Shown here: positions 29,339-36,952 of the stretch, in pieces
Layout: each line of letters begins with the position of its first letter
Position numbering within the stretch: position 1 is the stretch's first letter
NCBI GenBank assembly: GCA_027624735.1
Contig: JAQBTY010000004.1
Location: 1 to 36,952, forward strand
Source: Pseudomonadota bacterium
GTDB lineage: Bacteria; Pseudomonadota; Alphaproteobacteria; MPNO01; UBA2964
Reading direction: 5' to 3'
DNA: 36,952 nucleotides
Position numbers and translations under genes: made by a program
Notes under the pieces: model-generated
What the model was told of the DNA's origin: nothing
What the model saw: the letters and a program-made list of their open reading frames with translations, nothing else
The model's database searches: none

Positions 29339-30132
29339 GCCGGTTCCTTCGCCGAAAGATCGGTGATCGACGGCTGATCGCCGCACAGCTGGCAGCTCGC
29401 GTCACGCCGCAGGCGAATTTTGCGAAAGGTAGCATCCAGCGCGTCATAGAGTAGGAGATACCCTGCGAGGCTCTCGCCGATACCCATCACTTCCTTCAGG
29501 ACTTCCGTTGCCTGCAGGGACCCTACCGTGCCGGCCAGCGCGCCCAGCACGCCGCCTTCCGAACAGCTTGGGATCATGCCGGGTGGCGGGGGTTCGCGGT
29601 AAAGGCAGCGGTAGCAGGGATAATCCGGCCCCAAATGAGATTTGAAGGTCGAAATTTGCCCTTCAAACCGCAATATGGCGCCCGATACCAGTGTTTTACC
29701 CGCCAGGTGGCAGGCGTCGGTCAGCAGAAACCTGGTGTCGAAATTATCCGACCCGTCGGCAATCACATCATAGTCACCGATCAGCCGCATGACGTTTCGG
29801 GCTGTGAGACGTTCTTCATGGGGGATCAGCCGAACTTCAGGATTGACCTCATGGATTGCGGCTTCGGCGCTTTTGACTTTGGGCTCGCCGATACGGCTTG
29901 TTGCGTGGATCACCTGCCGTTGCAAATTGGACAGGTCGACGACATCGTCATCCACAACGCCCAGCGTGCCGATACCGGCGGCGGCGAGATAGAGCAGCAA
30001 GGGCGCGCCCAATCCACCCGCGCCGACGACAAGCACCTTACCGTTGATGATTTTTTCCTGACCGATACCGCCTACTTCCGGCAGGACGATATGGCGGGCA
30101 TAGCGCTGCAGTTGTGCGTCGGTGAAATCCAT
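29335..30132 (-). CDS. moeB: MoeB/HesA/ThiF family E1-like adenylyltransferase
   Basis: RYARHIVLPEVGGIGQEKI, VVGAGGLGAPLLLYLAAAGIG, SDNFDTRFLLTDAC, CYRCL and CQLCG zinc pair. Confidence 0.92.
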   Translation of the reverse strand: MDFTDAQLQRYARHIVLPEVGGIGQEKIINGKVLVVGAGGLGAPLLLYLAAAGIGTLGVVDDDVVDLSNLQRQVIHATSRIGEPKVKSAEAAIHEVNPEVRLIPHEERLTARNVMRLIGDYDVIADGSDNFDTRFLLTDACHLAGKTLVSGAILRFEGQISTFKSHLGPDYPCYRCLYREPPPPGMIPSCSEGGVLGALAGTVGSLQATEVLKEVMGIGESLAGYLLLYDALDATFRKIRLRRDASCQLCGDQPSITDLSAKEPA

Positions 30133-30150
30133 GACGGTACCCGTCCGCGG

Positions 30151-30606
30151 TCAGGCGGTGCCGGTCGACCCGAAACCGCCGGCGCCCCGCGTCGTTTCCG
30201 GCAGTTCGTCCACCTGTTCCATTGTCGCCTGAACGACCGGCGCTATCACCATCTGGGCGATGCGCATGCCGCGGGTCACGGTGAAGGGCTCGTTGCCGAG
30301 ATTGACGAGGATGACTTTCACCTCGCCCCGGTAATCGGCATCCACCGTCCCCGGCGTATTCAGCACGGTTATACCGTTGCGCGCGGCCAGCCCCGACCGA
30401 GGACGTATCTGGGCCTCGAAGCCGTCGGGTAACGCAATCGCCAGACCGGTTGCGATTAGATCCCGCGCGCCGGGCTGCAGGACTATATCCGCGGTCACTG
30501 CGGCGGGCAGATCCATGCCGGCCGCCGAAGCGCTCTCATAGGATGGCAGCGGCAGATCCTCATTGTGCGGCAGTCGTTTAACGGAAACCCGAATGGCGGT
30601 TGTCAT
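30151..30606 (-). CDS. dut: dUTP diphosphatase
   Basis: [56 protein letters not shown]. Confidence 0.97.
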   Translation of the reverse strand: MTTAIRVSVKRLPHNEDLPLPSYESASAAGMDLPAAVTADIVLQPGARDLIATGLAIALPDGFEAQIRPRSGLAARNGITVLNTPGTVDADYRGEVKVILVNLGNEPFTVTRGMRIAQMVIAPVVQATMEQVDELPETTRGAGGFGSTGTA

Positions 30607-30633
30607 AAATGAAATATCCTATTGACCGGTTTG

Positions 30634-31827
30634 TCAGCCAATCGCATCGGCGATCAGCGACGCGAGTTGATCGGCAACCGCCTGTTTCGACATGCGCGGC
30701 CAGCTTTCCACCCTGTCAGCGGTTATCAGATGAACGCTGTTGTCACTGCCGCCGAAGGTTTGCGTGCCCGGCGCCACATCATTCGCGACGATCCAGTCGC
30801 ACCCCTTCGCCAGCAATTTAGGTTTTGCCTTGGCGATGACGTCGCCGGTTTCGGCGGCGAAACCGATAACCAGCCGGGGCCGCCCATTGCCCGCCGTGGC
30901 CAAGGTTTTCAGGATATCCGGATTTTCCGTCAGGGAAAGTTTCGGCGGCGCTCCGTTTTTCTTGATTTTCTGCCCTCCCGCGGATTCCGGGCGCCAGTCC
31001 GATACCGCCGCCGCGCACACTGCGACGTCGGCTGGCAGGGCGGTCTGACAGGCCTCCAGCATCTGTTGGGCAGTTTCCACACGGATAACGGCGACACCCG
31101 GTGGATCTGTCTCTTGAGTTGGGCCGGTGATCAGAATGGTTTCGGCCCCCATTCGCGCCAGGGCGGCGGCGATCGCGTGTCCCTGCTTGCCTGACGAGCG
31201 GTTGGCGATATAGCGCACCGGGTCGATCGGTTCATGCGTCGGTCCGCTGGTAACCAGCGCCCGCTGACCCGCCAGTCGCCCCTGATCGGCGAAACTGCGC
31301 TCGATGGCGGCCACAATATCCGCCGGCTCGACCATGCGCCCTTCGCCATATTCGCCACAGGCCATGTCGCCTGAATCAGGCCCAAGGACAGTGACATTGC
31401 GGGAACGCAGGACCGCCATATTGGCGCGTGTCGCCTCATGCTCCCACATGCGGACGTTCATCGACGGCGCCACCATGACCGGCTTGTCGGTCGCGAGCAA
31501 CGCCGTGGTCGCCAGATCGTCGGCGATCCCCTGCGCCATCCGCGCCAGTATGTTGGCGGTTGCCGGTACGACGACCAGCAAATCGGCATCGCGCGACAGT
31601 TGGATATGGCCCATGTCATGTTCGTCGGTGAGCGAGAACAGATCGCCATAGACCTTGTCGCCAGACAGCGCGGCAACTGACAGAGGGGTGACGAACTCGG
31701 TCGCCGATCTGGTCAGGATACAGCGTACCGCTGCGCCATGGGTGCGTAACTGGCGGATCAGATCAAGGCATTTATAGGCGGCGATCCCACCTGAAATAAT
31801 CAATAGAATGCGTCTGCCATCGAGCAT
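30634..31827 (-). CDS. coaBC: Bifunctional phosphopantothenoylcysteine decarboxylase/phosphopantothenate-cysteine ligase
   Basis: RILLIISGGIAAYKCLDLIRQL, APSMNVRMWEH, TSGPTHEPIDPVRYIANRSSGKQGHAIA. Confidence 0.96.
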   Translation of the reverse strand: MLDGRRILLIISGGIAAYKCLDLIRQLRTHGAAVRCILTRSATEFVTPLSVAALSGDKVYGDLFSLTDEHDMGHIQLSRDADLLVVVPATANILARMAQGIADDLATTALLATDKPVMVAPSMNVRMWEHEATRANMAVLRSRNVTVLGPDSGDMACGEYGEGRMVEPADIVAAIERSFADQGRLAGQRALVTSGPTHEPIDPVRYIANRSSGKQGHAIAAALARMGAETILITGPTQETDPPGVAVIRVETAQQMLEACQTALPADVAVCAAAVSDWRPESAGGQKIKKNGAPPKLSLTENPDILKTLATAGNGRPRLVIGFAAETGDVIAKAKPKLLAKGCDWIVANDVAPGTQTFGGSDNSVHLITADRVESWPRMSKQAVADQLASLIADAIG

Positions 31828-31945
31828 GCGCCTGGGTCCTTATAAAATCCCTGTGGATAACCTAGTGGCAACAAGGCATTTGGGCAAGAAATCGCTGAAC
31901 TACACTAAATTTCAAACGTTAAAACAATACGTTAGATTCTATCCA

Positions 31946-33499
31946 CTAGAAGGCCGCAATCACGCCGGCCACGACAATGGCTGCCCCGGCCCAGTAGGGC
32001 CATTTGGATTTGCCGCGTTCGCCGCCGGTCATGGCGCTGAGCGTCTCGGGATGCAACTTCAGGCCATCGCGCGCCAGTGTCGACACCGATTCGCCCATAT
32101 CGGCAATCATCGCGGGAAGCCTTTCCAACAGCCGGCCCGCTTCGCCCATGGCCTCGGCCGCACGGCCTTCCGGCGTCATAGCCTCCTCCATCCAGCTTTC
32201 GATAAGCGGCCGCGCCAATTCCCACATATTGGTTTCGGGGTAGAGCCTGCGCCCCACCCCTTCGGCGACCAGCATGGTTTTTTGCAGCAACAATAGCTGC
32301 GGCTGTGCTTCCATCTGGAACCGGTCGGTGATCTGAAACAGCTGCGCCAGCAGCCGGGCAAGGGATATATCCTTTAGCGGCAGGCCCATGATTGGCTCGG
32401 CGATGGCGCGAGCGGCCTGGGCGAAGGCTTCCGGCGACTGATCGGCGGGCACGTAGCCGGCGCGGAAATGGGCGGCGGAAACGCGCGCATAATCGGCGGT
32501 CAGGAAACCGATCAGCATTTCGGCCAGATAGTGGCGGGTGCGCCTGTCCACGCGGCCCATGATGCCGAAATCGATGGCCTGTATCGCCCCGTCGTCGGCG
32601 ATCAGCAGATTTCCCGGATGCAGATCGGCATGGAAAAAGCCGTCTCTGAAGACCTGCAGAAAAAAGGCCCGCGCCATGTTGGCGACCAGCTTTTCCGCAT
32701 CGTGGCCTGCGTCCCGCAGAATGGCGACCTCATCAGCTGGCACGCCGGCAATACGCTCAAGGGTCAGGACCCGCCGGCCGGTGCGCGCCCAGTCCATTTC
32801 CGGAACCCGGAATAGCAGGTCACCGACGAAATTCGTTCGCAGCTCGTCGCCGGCCGCGGCTTCCAGCCTGAGGTCCATTTCCATGGCGACGGTGTCGGCC
32901 AGGGTCTCAATGATGTCGACCGGCCGCAGGCGCCGGATTGGTGCGATATGTTTTTGTGCCTGCTCGGCGAGCCAGCGCAACAGCTCAAGATCGTTGGCAA
33001 AGGCCTGCTCGATCCCGGGCCGCAAAATCTTGACCGCGACCTCGGCTCCTTCAGTTGTGGTGGCAAAATGCACCTGGGCGATGGACGCAGCCGCAATCGG
33101 CTTTTCATCGAAATCGGTGAACAGGTCGCCGATAGGCCGGCCAAATTCCTGCTCAATGGCGGCGACGGCCTCGGCGCCGGGAAAGGGCGGCAGGCGGTCC
33201 TGCAGCGCGGAAAGATCGTCGGCCAGTTCTTCACCGATCAGATCGGACCTGACCGAGAGGCCCTGACCGAGTTTTATGAAGCTTGGTCCCATGGCCTGCA
33301 GGGCGGCGGCCAGCCGCTGGCCGGGCCGGAGCGCGATCAAATCCAGCGGCCGTTTCGCGCCCAGCGCCAGGATCCATCGGGCAACGCCGATCAGAAACGG
33401 TGAAAATCCGGCGATCTCTAACGGGAACAGGGCGTCGTGCCGGGCCAGTGTGCGCCCCATGGACCACAGCCGTCCAATATTGCGAAGCGTCCGGAACAT
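31946..33499 (-). CDS. ubiB: Ubiquinone biosynthesis regulatory protein kinase UbiB
   Basis: GPSFIKLGQGLSVRSDLIGEELADDLSALQDRLPP, AAASIAQVHFA, GFFHADLHPGNLLI, C-terminal TM segment. Confidence 0.95.
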   Translation of the reverse strand: MFRTLRNIGRLWSMGRTLARHDALFPLEIAGFSPFLIGVARWILALGAKRPLDLIALRPGQRLAAALQAMGPSFIKLGQGLSVRSDLIGEELADDLSALQDRLPPFPGAEAVAAIEQEFGRPIGDLFTDFDEKPIAAASIAQVHFATTTEGAEVAVKILRPGIEQAFANDLELLRWLAEQAQKHIAPIRRLRPVDIIETLADTVAMEMDLRLEAAAGDELRTNFVGDLLFRVPEMDWARTGRRVLTLERIAGVPADEVAILRDAGHDAEKLVANMARAFFLQVFRDGFFHADLHPGNLLIADDGAIQAIDFGIMGRVDRRTRHYLAEMLIGFLTADYARVSAAHFRAGYVPADQSPEAFAQAARAIAEPIMGLPLKDISLARLLAQLFQITDRFQMEAQPQLLLLQKTMLVAEGVGRRLYPETNMWELARPLIESWMEEAMTPEGRAAEAMGEAGRLLERLPAMIADMGESVSTLARDGLKLHPETLSAMTGGERGKSKWPYWAGAAIVVAGVIAAF

Positions 33500-33504
33500 G
33501 GGCC

Positions 33505-34293
33505 TTAAACGCGCCAGCCGGAATGGATGGCGACGATGCCGCCGGACAGGGCGCGATAGCTTACATTGCCAAAGCCCGTAGCCCGCATTTCGCCGGCCAG
33601 CGTTTCGGGATCCGGAAAACGCCGAATGCTTTCAGCCAGATACTGATAGGCCTCCCGGTCGCCGGCCACCCGCTCGCCGAGCCAGGGCAGAACGCGGTAG
33701 GAGTAGGCGTCATATAAAGAAGCAAGCATCGGCATGACCGACGGCGAAAATTCCAGGCACAGAAAATGCCCACCCATGTCGAGGACGCGGTGCAATTCAG
33801 ACAAGGCGGCCATCCGGTCGGTGACGTTGCGCAGACCGAACGATATGGTGCAGGCGCTGACGGCGCGGCTGGTCACCGGCAGCGCTTCGGCGCGGGCGCA
33901 GACCAGCGCGACGCCGTTGAGATGTCCGGCATCGATCGCGCGACGCTTGGCGACGCGCAGCATGGCGTAGTTGGGGTCGCAGATAGTGACGGCGTCCAGC
34001 ATGGCGCCCTCCCGGCTCGCTACCCGTTCCAGGGCGCGAAGCGCCACGTCGCCTGTGCCGCCGGCTACATCGATCAGGCGCATGGAAGTACGTGGATTGA
34101 GCCAGTCGATGAGCGCCTGTTTCCAGAGGCGGTGCAGCCCCCCGCTCATCAAATCATTCATTAAATCATAGCGATCGGCGACCGAATCGAAGATGGCGCT
34201 GACCATGCCGGCATGGTCTTCCTGACGAACGCGGCGGAACCCGAAATCGGTATCCCCTTCGTCGCGGCGGCGTTCATCGGAAGTCGTTGTCAT
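33505..34293 (-). CDS. ubiE: Demethylmenaquinone/ubiquinone C-methyltransferase
   Basis: FDSVADRYDLMNDLMSGGLHRLWK, DVAGGTGDVALR, CTISFGLRNVTDR. Confidence 0.97.
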   Translation of the reverse strand: MTTTSDERRRDEGDTDFGFRRVRQEDHAGMVSAIFDSVADRYDLMNDLMSGGLHRLWKQALIDWLNPRTSMRLIDVAGGTGDVALRALERVASREGAMLDAVTICDPNYAMLRVAKRRAIDAGHLNGVALVCARAEALPVTSRAVSACTISFGLRNVTDRMAALSELHRVLDMGGHFLCLEFSPSVMPMLASLYDAYSYRVLPWLGERVAGDREAYQYLAESIRRFPDPETLAGEMRATGFGNVSYRALSGGIVAIHSGWRV

Positions 34294-34370
34294 ACAACGA
34301 CAATAGCCTAGGGGATCAATTCGCGCTAGCGTGTGATCGGGAAACGGGTCCCGCGAAACAGAAGATACAC

Positions 34371-35228
34371 ATGCCTGAATTGCCGGAAGTGGAAACCGTG
34401 CGTCGCGGATTAGCGGCGGTGATGGAGGGGCGGCCTATTGTCAATGTGCTGGTGCGCCGTGGCGATCTGCGCCGGCCGTTGCCGGAAGGTTTTGCCGCCG
34501 CGCTGACCGGCCGAACGGTCATCGCAATCGATCGCCGCGCCAAGTACCTGCTTTTCCGCCTCGATGACGGCACGGTCGTGATTGCCCACCTCGGCATGTC
34601 AGGGAGCATGGTGATCGAGCAGGCGGTAGATTCCCAGGCGCCGGATGCGTTTCCCGATCCAAATATGGCCGGCGGGAAGCACGAACATATTGTCTTTTCG
34701 GTGGGTAACGGGACACAGATACGATTCTCCGACCCGCGGCGGTTCGGTCTCATGGATCTCGCCACCGAAGAAACCCTGGCCGATCATCCGCTGCTGGCAT
34801 CGATAGGCCCGGAACCGCTGGAGGAGTCTTTCGATGGCGCCGCCCTCGCGGCCCGGCTCACCGGCAAGCGGACGCCTATAAAATCGGCGCTGCTTGACCA
34901 GCGTATTGTCGCGGGACTTGGCAATATTTATGTCTGCGAAGCGCTTTTCGCGGCCGCACTCTCGCCTCGGCGCAGCGCCCATACCGTGCAGGGTGGGCGG
35001 GCCGATCGTCTGTTGCGGTCAATCAAGTCCGTCCTGTTGGCGGCGATCGAGGCGGGCGGGTCCACGCTTCGCGATCACGTCGCGCCGTCGGGTGAAATCG
35101 GCTATTTTCAGCACAATTTCCAGGTTTATGGCAGAGAGGACGAACCCTGCCCGTCGTGCGCCCAACCGATCCATCGCCTTGTGCAGGCAGGACGGTCAAC
35201 TTTCTTCTGTTCCCGATGCCAGCGGTGA
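34371..35228 (+). CDS. mutM: Formamidopyrimidine-DNA glycosylase
   Basis: MPELPEVETVRRGL, AHLGMSGSM, C-terminal zinc finger CPSCAQPIHRLVQAGRSTFFCSRCQR. Confidence 0.97.
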   Translation: MPELPEVETVRRGLAAVMEGRPIVNVLVRRGDLRRPLPEGFAAALTGRTVIAIDRRAKYLLFRLDDGTVVIAHLGMSGSMVIEQAVDSQAPDAFPDPNMAGGKHEHIVFSVGNGTQIRFSDPRRFGLMDLATEETLADHPLLASIGPEPLEESFDGAALAARLTGKRTPIKSALLDQRIVAGLGNIYVCEALFAAALSPRRSAHTVQGGRADRLLRSIKSVLLAAIEAGGSTLRDHVAPSGEIGYFQHNFQVYGREDEPCPSCAQPIHRLVQAGRSTFFCSRCQR

Positions 35229-35608
35229 TGTACATGGCGGGCATGCGTCGATCCGGCTACATTCTGGTTTCTGTCTTATGTGTTATTTCGCTGCTGGCAA
35301 CGACCATGACGTTGGCGGCGGACCGGTTCGTTTCCGGCATTGACGACCTTCCCTTAATGCCCGGACTCAAAGAAATCGACGGATCGGCCACGGTATTTTC
35401 CAAACCCGAGGGGCGTATCGTCGAAGTCACGGCCACCGGCGCCGTTAGCCGCGATGCGGTGAGGGCGTTTTACGATCGAACATTGCCGGAGCTCGGGTGG
35501 CGCCAACAGGCGGCAGGGAGCTGGCAGCGCGAAAACGAACGTCTGCGATTTGACCTGAGGGACGATAAAAAGGGATTGGTCATACAATTCTCTCTCACGC
35601 CTCGATAG
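35228..35608 (+). CDS. Small exported protein of unknown function
   Basis: Signal peptide GYILVSVLCVISLLATTMTLAADRF; VRAFYDRTLPELGWRQQ; start overlaps the mutM stop. Confidence 0.7.
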   Translation: MYMAGMRRSGYILVSVLCVISLLATTMTLAADRFVSGIDDLPLMPGLKEIDGSATVFSKPEGRIVEVTATGAVSRDAVRAFYDRTLPELGWRQQAAGSWQRENERLRFDLRDDKKGLVIQFSLTPR

Positions 35609-35639
35609 TCGGTATGTTCCATCCAGAAAGGGCTTTTCA

Positions 35640-36419
35640 ATGAGTTACCGGACGATACTTGTCGAAACACGCGAGAATGTCGGTTTGATTATCTTGAATC
35701 GGCCCGATGCGTTGAATGCGATTTCGCAAGAACTGGTCGGGGAGCTTGCTAAAGCCCTCAATATTTTCGAAGCCGATGACGAAGTTGGCGCGATCGTTTT
35801 GACGGGCTCTGAAAAGGCGTTTGCCGCCGGCGCCGATATAAAGGAAATGCAGGGCAAGAGATGGCCTGACACGTTCGTCGACGATTTCATCACCGACGGC
35901 TGGGAGCGCATCGCACAATGCCGCAAACCCATCATCGCGGCGGTTGCGGGTTTCGCTCTTGGCGGGGGATGCGAAATTGCCCTGATGTGTGACTTCATTC
36001 TGGCGGCGGAAACCGCCAGGTTTGGACAGCCGGAAATAAAAATCGGCGTTTGGCCGGGCGCGGGCGGCAGTCAACGGCTGACCCGCATCGTCGGTAAGTC
36101 CAAGTCGATGGAAATGTGCCTGACCGGACGGATGATGGACGCCGAGGAAGCCGAGCGGTCGGGGTTGGTCAGTCGCATCGTTCCAGCAGCCAGCCTCGTG
36201 GATGAAGCGGTCAAGACCGCGCAGCTTATCGCGACCATGTCCCGCCCCGCGGCGATGATGGTAAAGGATGTGGTCAATCGCGCATATGAGACCACCCTGA
36301 GCGAAGGCGTGCGTTATGAACGGCGGATGTTCCAGGCTTCTTTCGCCATGCCGGATCAGCGTGAAGGCATGGCCGCCTTCGTGGAAAAGAGAAAACCCAA
36401 TTTTGGCGGTGGAAAATAG
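35640..36419 (+). CDS. Enoyl-CoA hydratase/isomerase family protein
   Basis: EKAFAAGADIKEM, AVAGFALGGGCEIALMCDFILAAETARFGQPEIKIGVWPGAGGSQRLTRIVG. Confidence 0.95.
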   Translation: MSYRTILVETRENVGLIILNRPDALNAISQELVGELAKALNIFEADDEVGAIVLTGSEKAFAAGADIKEMQGKRWPDTFVDDFITDGWERIAQCRKPIIAAVAGFALGGGCEIALMCDFILAAETARFGQPEIKIGVWPGAGGSQRLTRIVGKSKSMEMCLTGRMMDAEEAERSGLVSRIVPAASLVDEAVKTAQLIATMSRPAAMMVKDVVNRAYETTLSEGVRYERRMFQASFAMPDQREGMAAFVEKRKPNFGGGK

Positions 36420-36463
36420 ATTTCGGGGCAGGCAGGCGCAGGGAGGAATTTTACCCGGAAACG

Positions 36464-36491
36464 CTTGACGTTACGGGGTCAGCGCTATAAA
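36464..36491 (+). promoter_or_regulatory. Candidate rpsT promoter
   Basis: CTTGAC (36464-36469), 16 nt, TATAAA (36486-36491). Confidence 0.55.
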
Positions 36492-36530
36492 AAGCGCCAC
36501 CCGCCAGGCGCGGATCAAAACGGATAAATC

Positions 36531-36794
36531 ATGGCAAATTCACCATCGGCAAAAAAGCGAGTACGCCAATCTGAGCGGCGCACCGAAATTAACCGCGACC
36601 GGCGGAGCCGGATCCGCACCTCGATCAAGAAGGTCGAGGAGTCGATCTCCAGCGGCGACAAAACTGCTGCGCAGGCAGCTCTCAAGAGCGCGCAGCCTGA
36701 AATTATGCGCGGCGCGGCTAAGGGTATTACTCACAAGAACACCGCGTCACGAAAGATCTCGCGGCTGTCCGCGCGCATCAAAGCGCTCGCCTGA
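36531..36794 (+). CDS. rpsT: 30S ribosomal protein S20
   Basis: [59 protein letters not shown]. Confidence 0.97.
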   Translation: MANSPSAKKRVRQSERRTEINRDRRSRIRTSIKKVEESISSGDKTAAQAALKSAQPEIMRGAAKGITHKNTASRKISRLSARIKALA

Positions 36795-36831
36795 AATCCA
36801 ACTTTATTGGTGATCTGATTTGCCGTTCGCA

Positions 36832-36858
36832 GCGGAAGCCGCGGGCGCGGCTTCCGTA
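36832..36858 (+). terminator. Terminator-like hairpin after rpsT
   Basis: CGGAAGCCGC-GGGC-GCGGCTTCCG, 10-bp stem, no T-tract. Confidence 0.55.
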
Positions 36859-36928
36859 TGCAAGCGCTTCATTCCAAGGCTTGTTGGTATACTCCGCTCA
36901 CGTCAGAACCCGAAAATCCTTTGGAGAT

Positions 36929-36952
36929 ATGACGCGAAAATTGTCTGATACG
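36929..36952 (+). CDS. Partial CDS truncated by window end, probably dnaA by rpsT-dnaA synteny
   Basis: TTGGAGAT then ATGACGCGAAAATTGTCTGATACG (MTRKLSDT); assignment rests on synteny only. Confidence 0.45.

Noticed and set aside
29635-30432. 265-aa plus-strand ORF
   Set aside because: Antisense to moeB and dut; no plausible protein family.
1-36952. CRISPR arrays, IS elements, tRNA or rRNA genes, prophage
   Set aside because: No regularly spaced repeats, transposase-like ORFs or recognisable structural RNA genes were seen on either strand.

Overview
This looks like a core-chromosome segment of an alphaproteobacterium, Rhodospirillales-like by gene content and order (inference). The left 26 kb is almost entirely plus-strand: mucR, a Fur-family gene, an olsB remnant, a plsC/olsA-like gene, a broken miaB, phoH-like, ybeY, corC-like, lnt, an XRE regulator, metK, trmB, rimP-nusA-ylxR-infB-rbfA-truB-rpsO-pnp, fabA-fabB-fabI, irr, and a rubrerythrin / Fe-S oxidoreductase / DUF3501 cluster. 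The right part holds an SH3 protein, a 2-hydroxyacid dehydrogenase, a TenA/HDO-like protein, dsrE-like, moeB-like, dut, coaBC, ubiB, ubiE, mutM, a small exported protein, an enoyl-CoA hydratase and rpsT. It ends 24 nt into a CDS that is probably dnaA by synteny. I see no IS elements, tRNAs, rRNAs or CRISPR arrays. The main observations are: (1) a truncated, frameshifted C-terminal olsB remnant in the apparent intergenic gap between fur and plsC; (2) a 4-nt deletion in miaB that removes a conserved [4Fe-4S] cysteine codon and shifts the frame; (3) a cysteine-free rubrerythrin, two-cluster CCG-type Fe-S protein and DUF3501 cluster next to irr, with an unusually structured promoter and intercistronic region, which is the best candidate for an uncharacterised system; (4) strong inverted repeats upstream of fur and in the rimP-nusA leader; (5) short in-frame tandem duplications clustered at the ends of several coding sequences.
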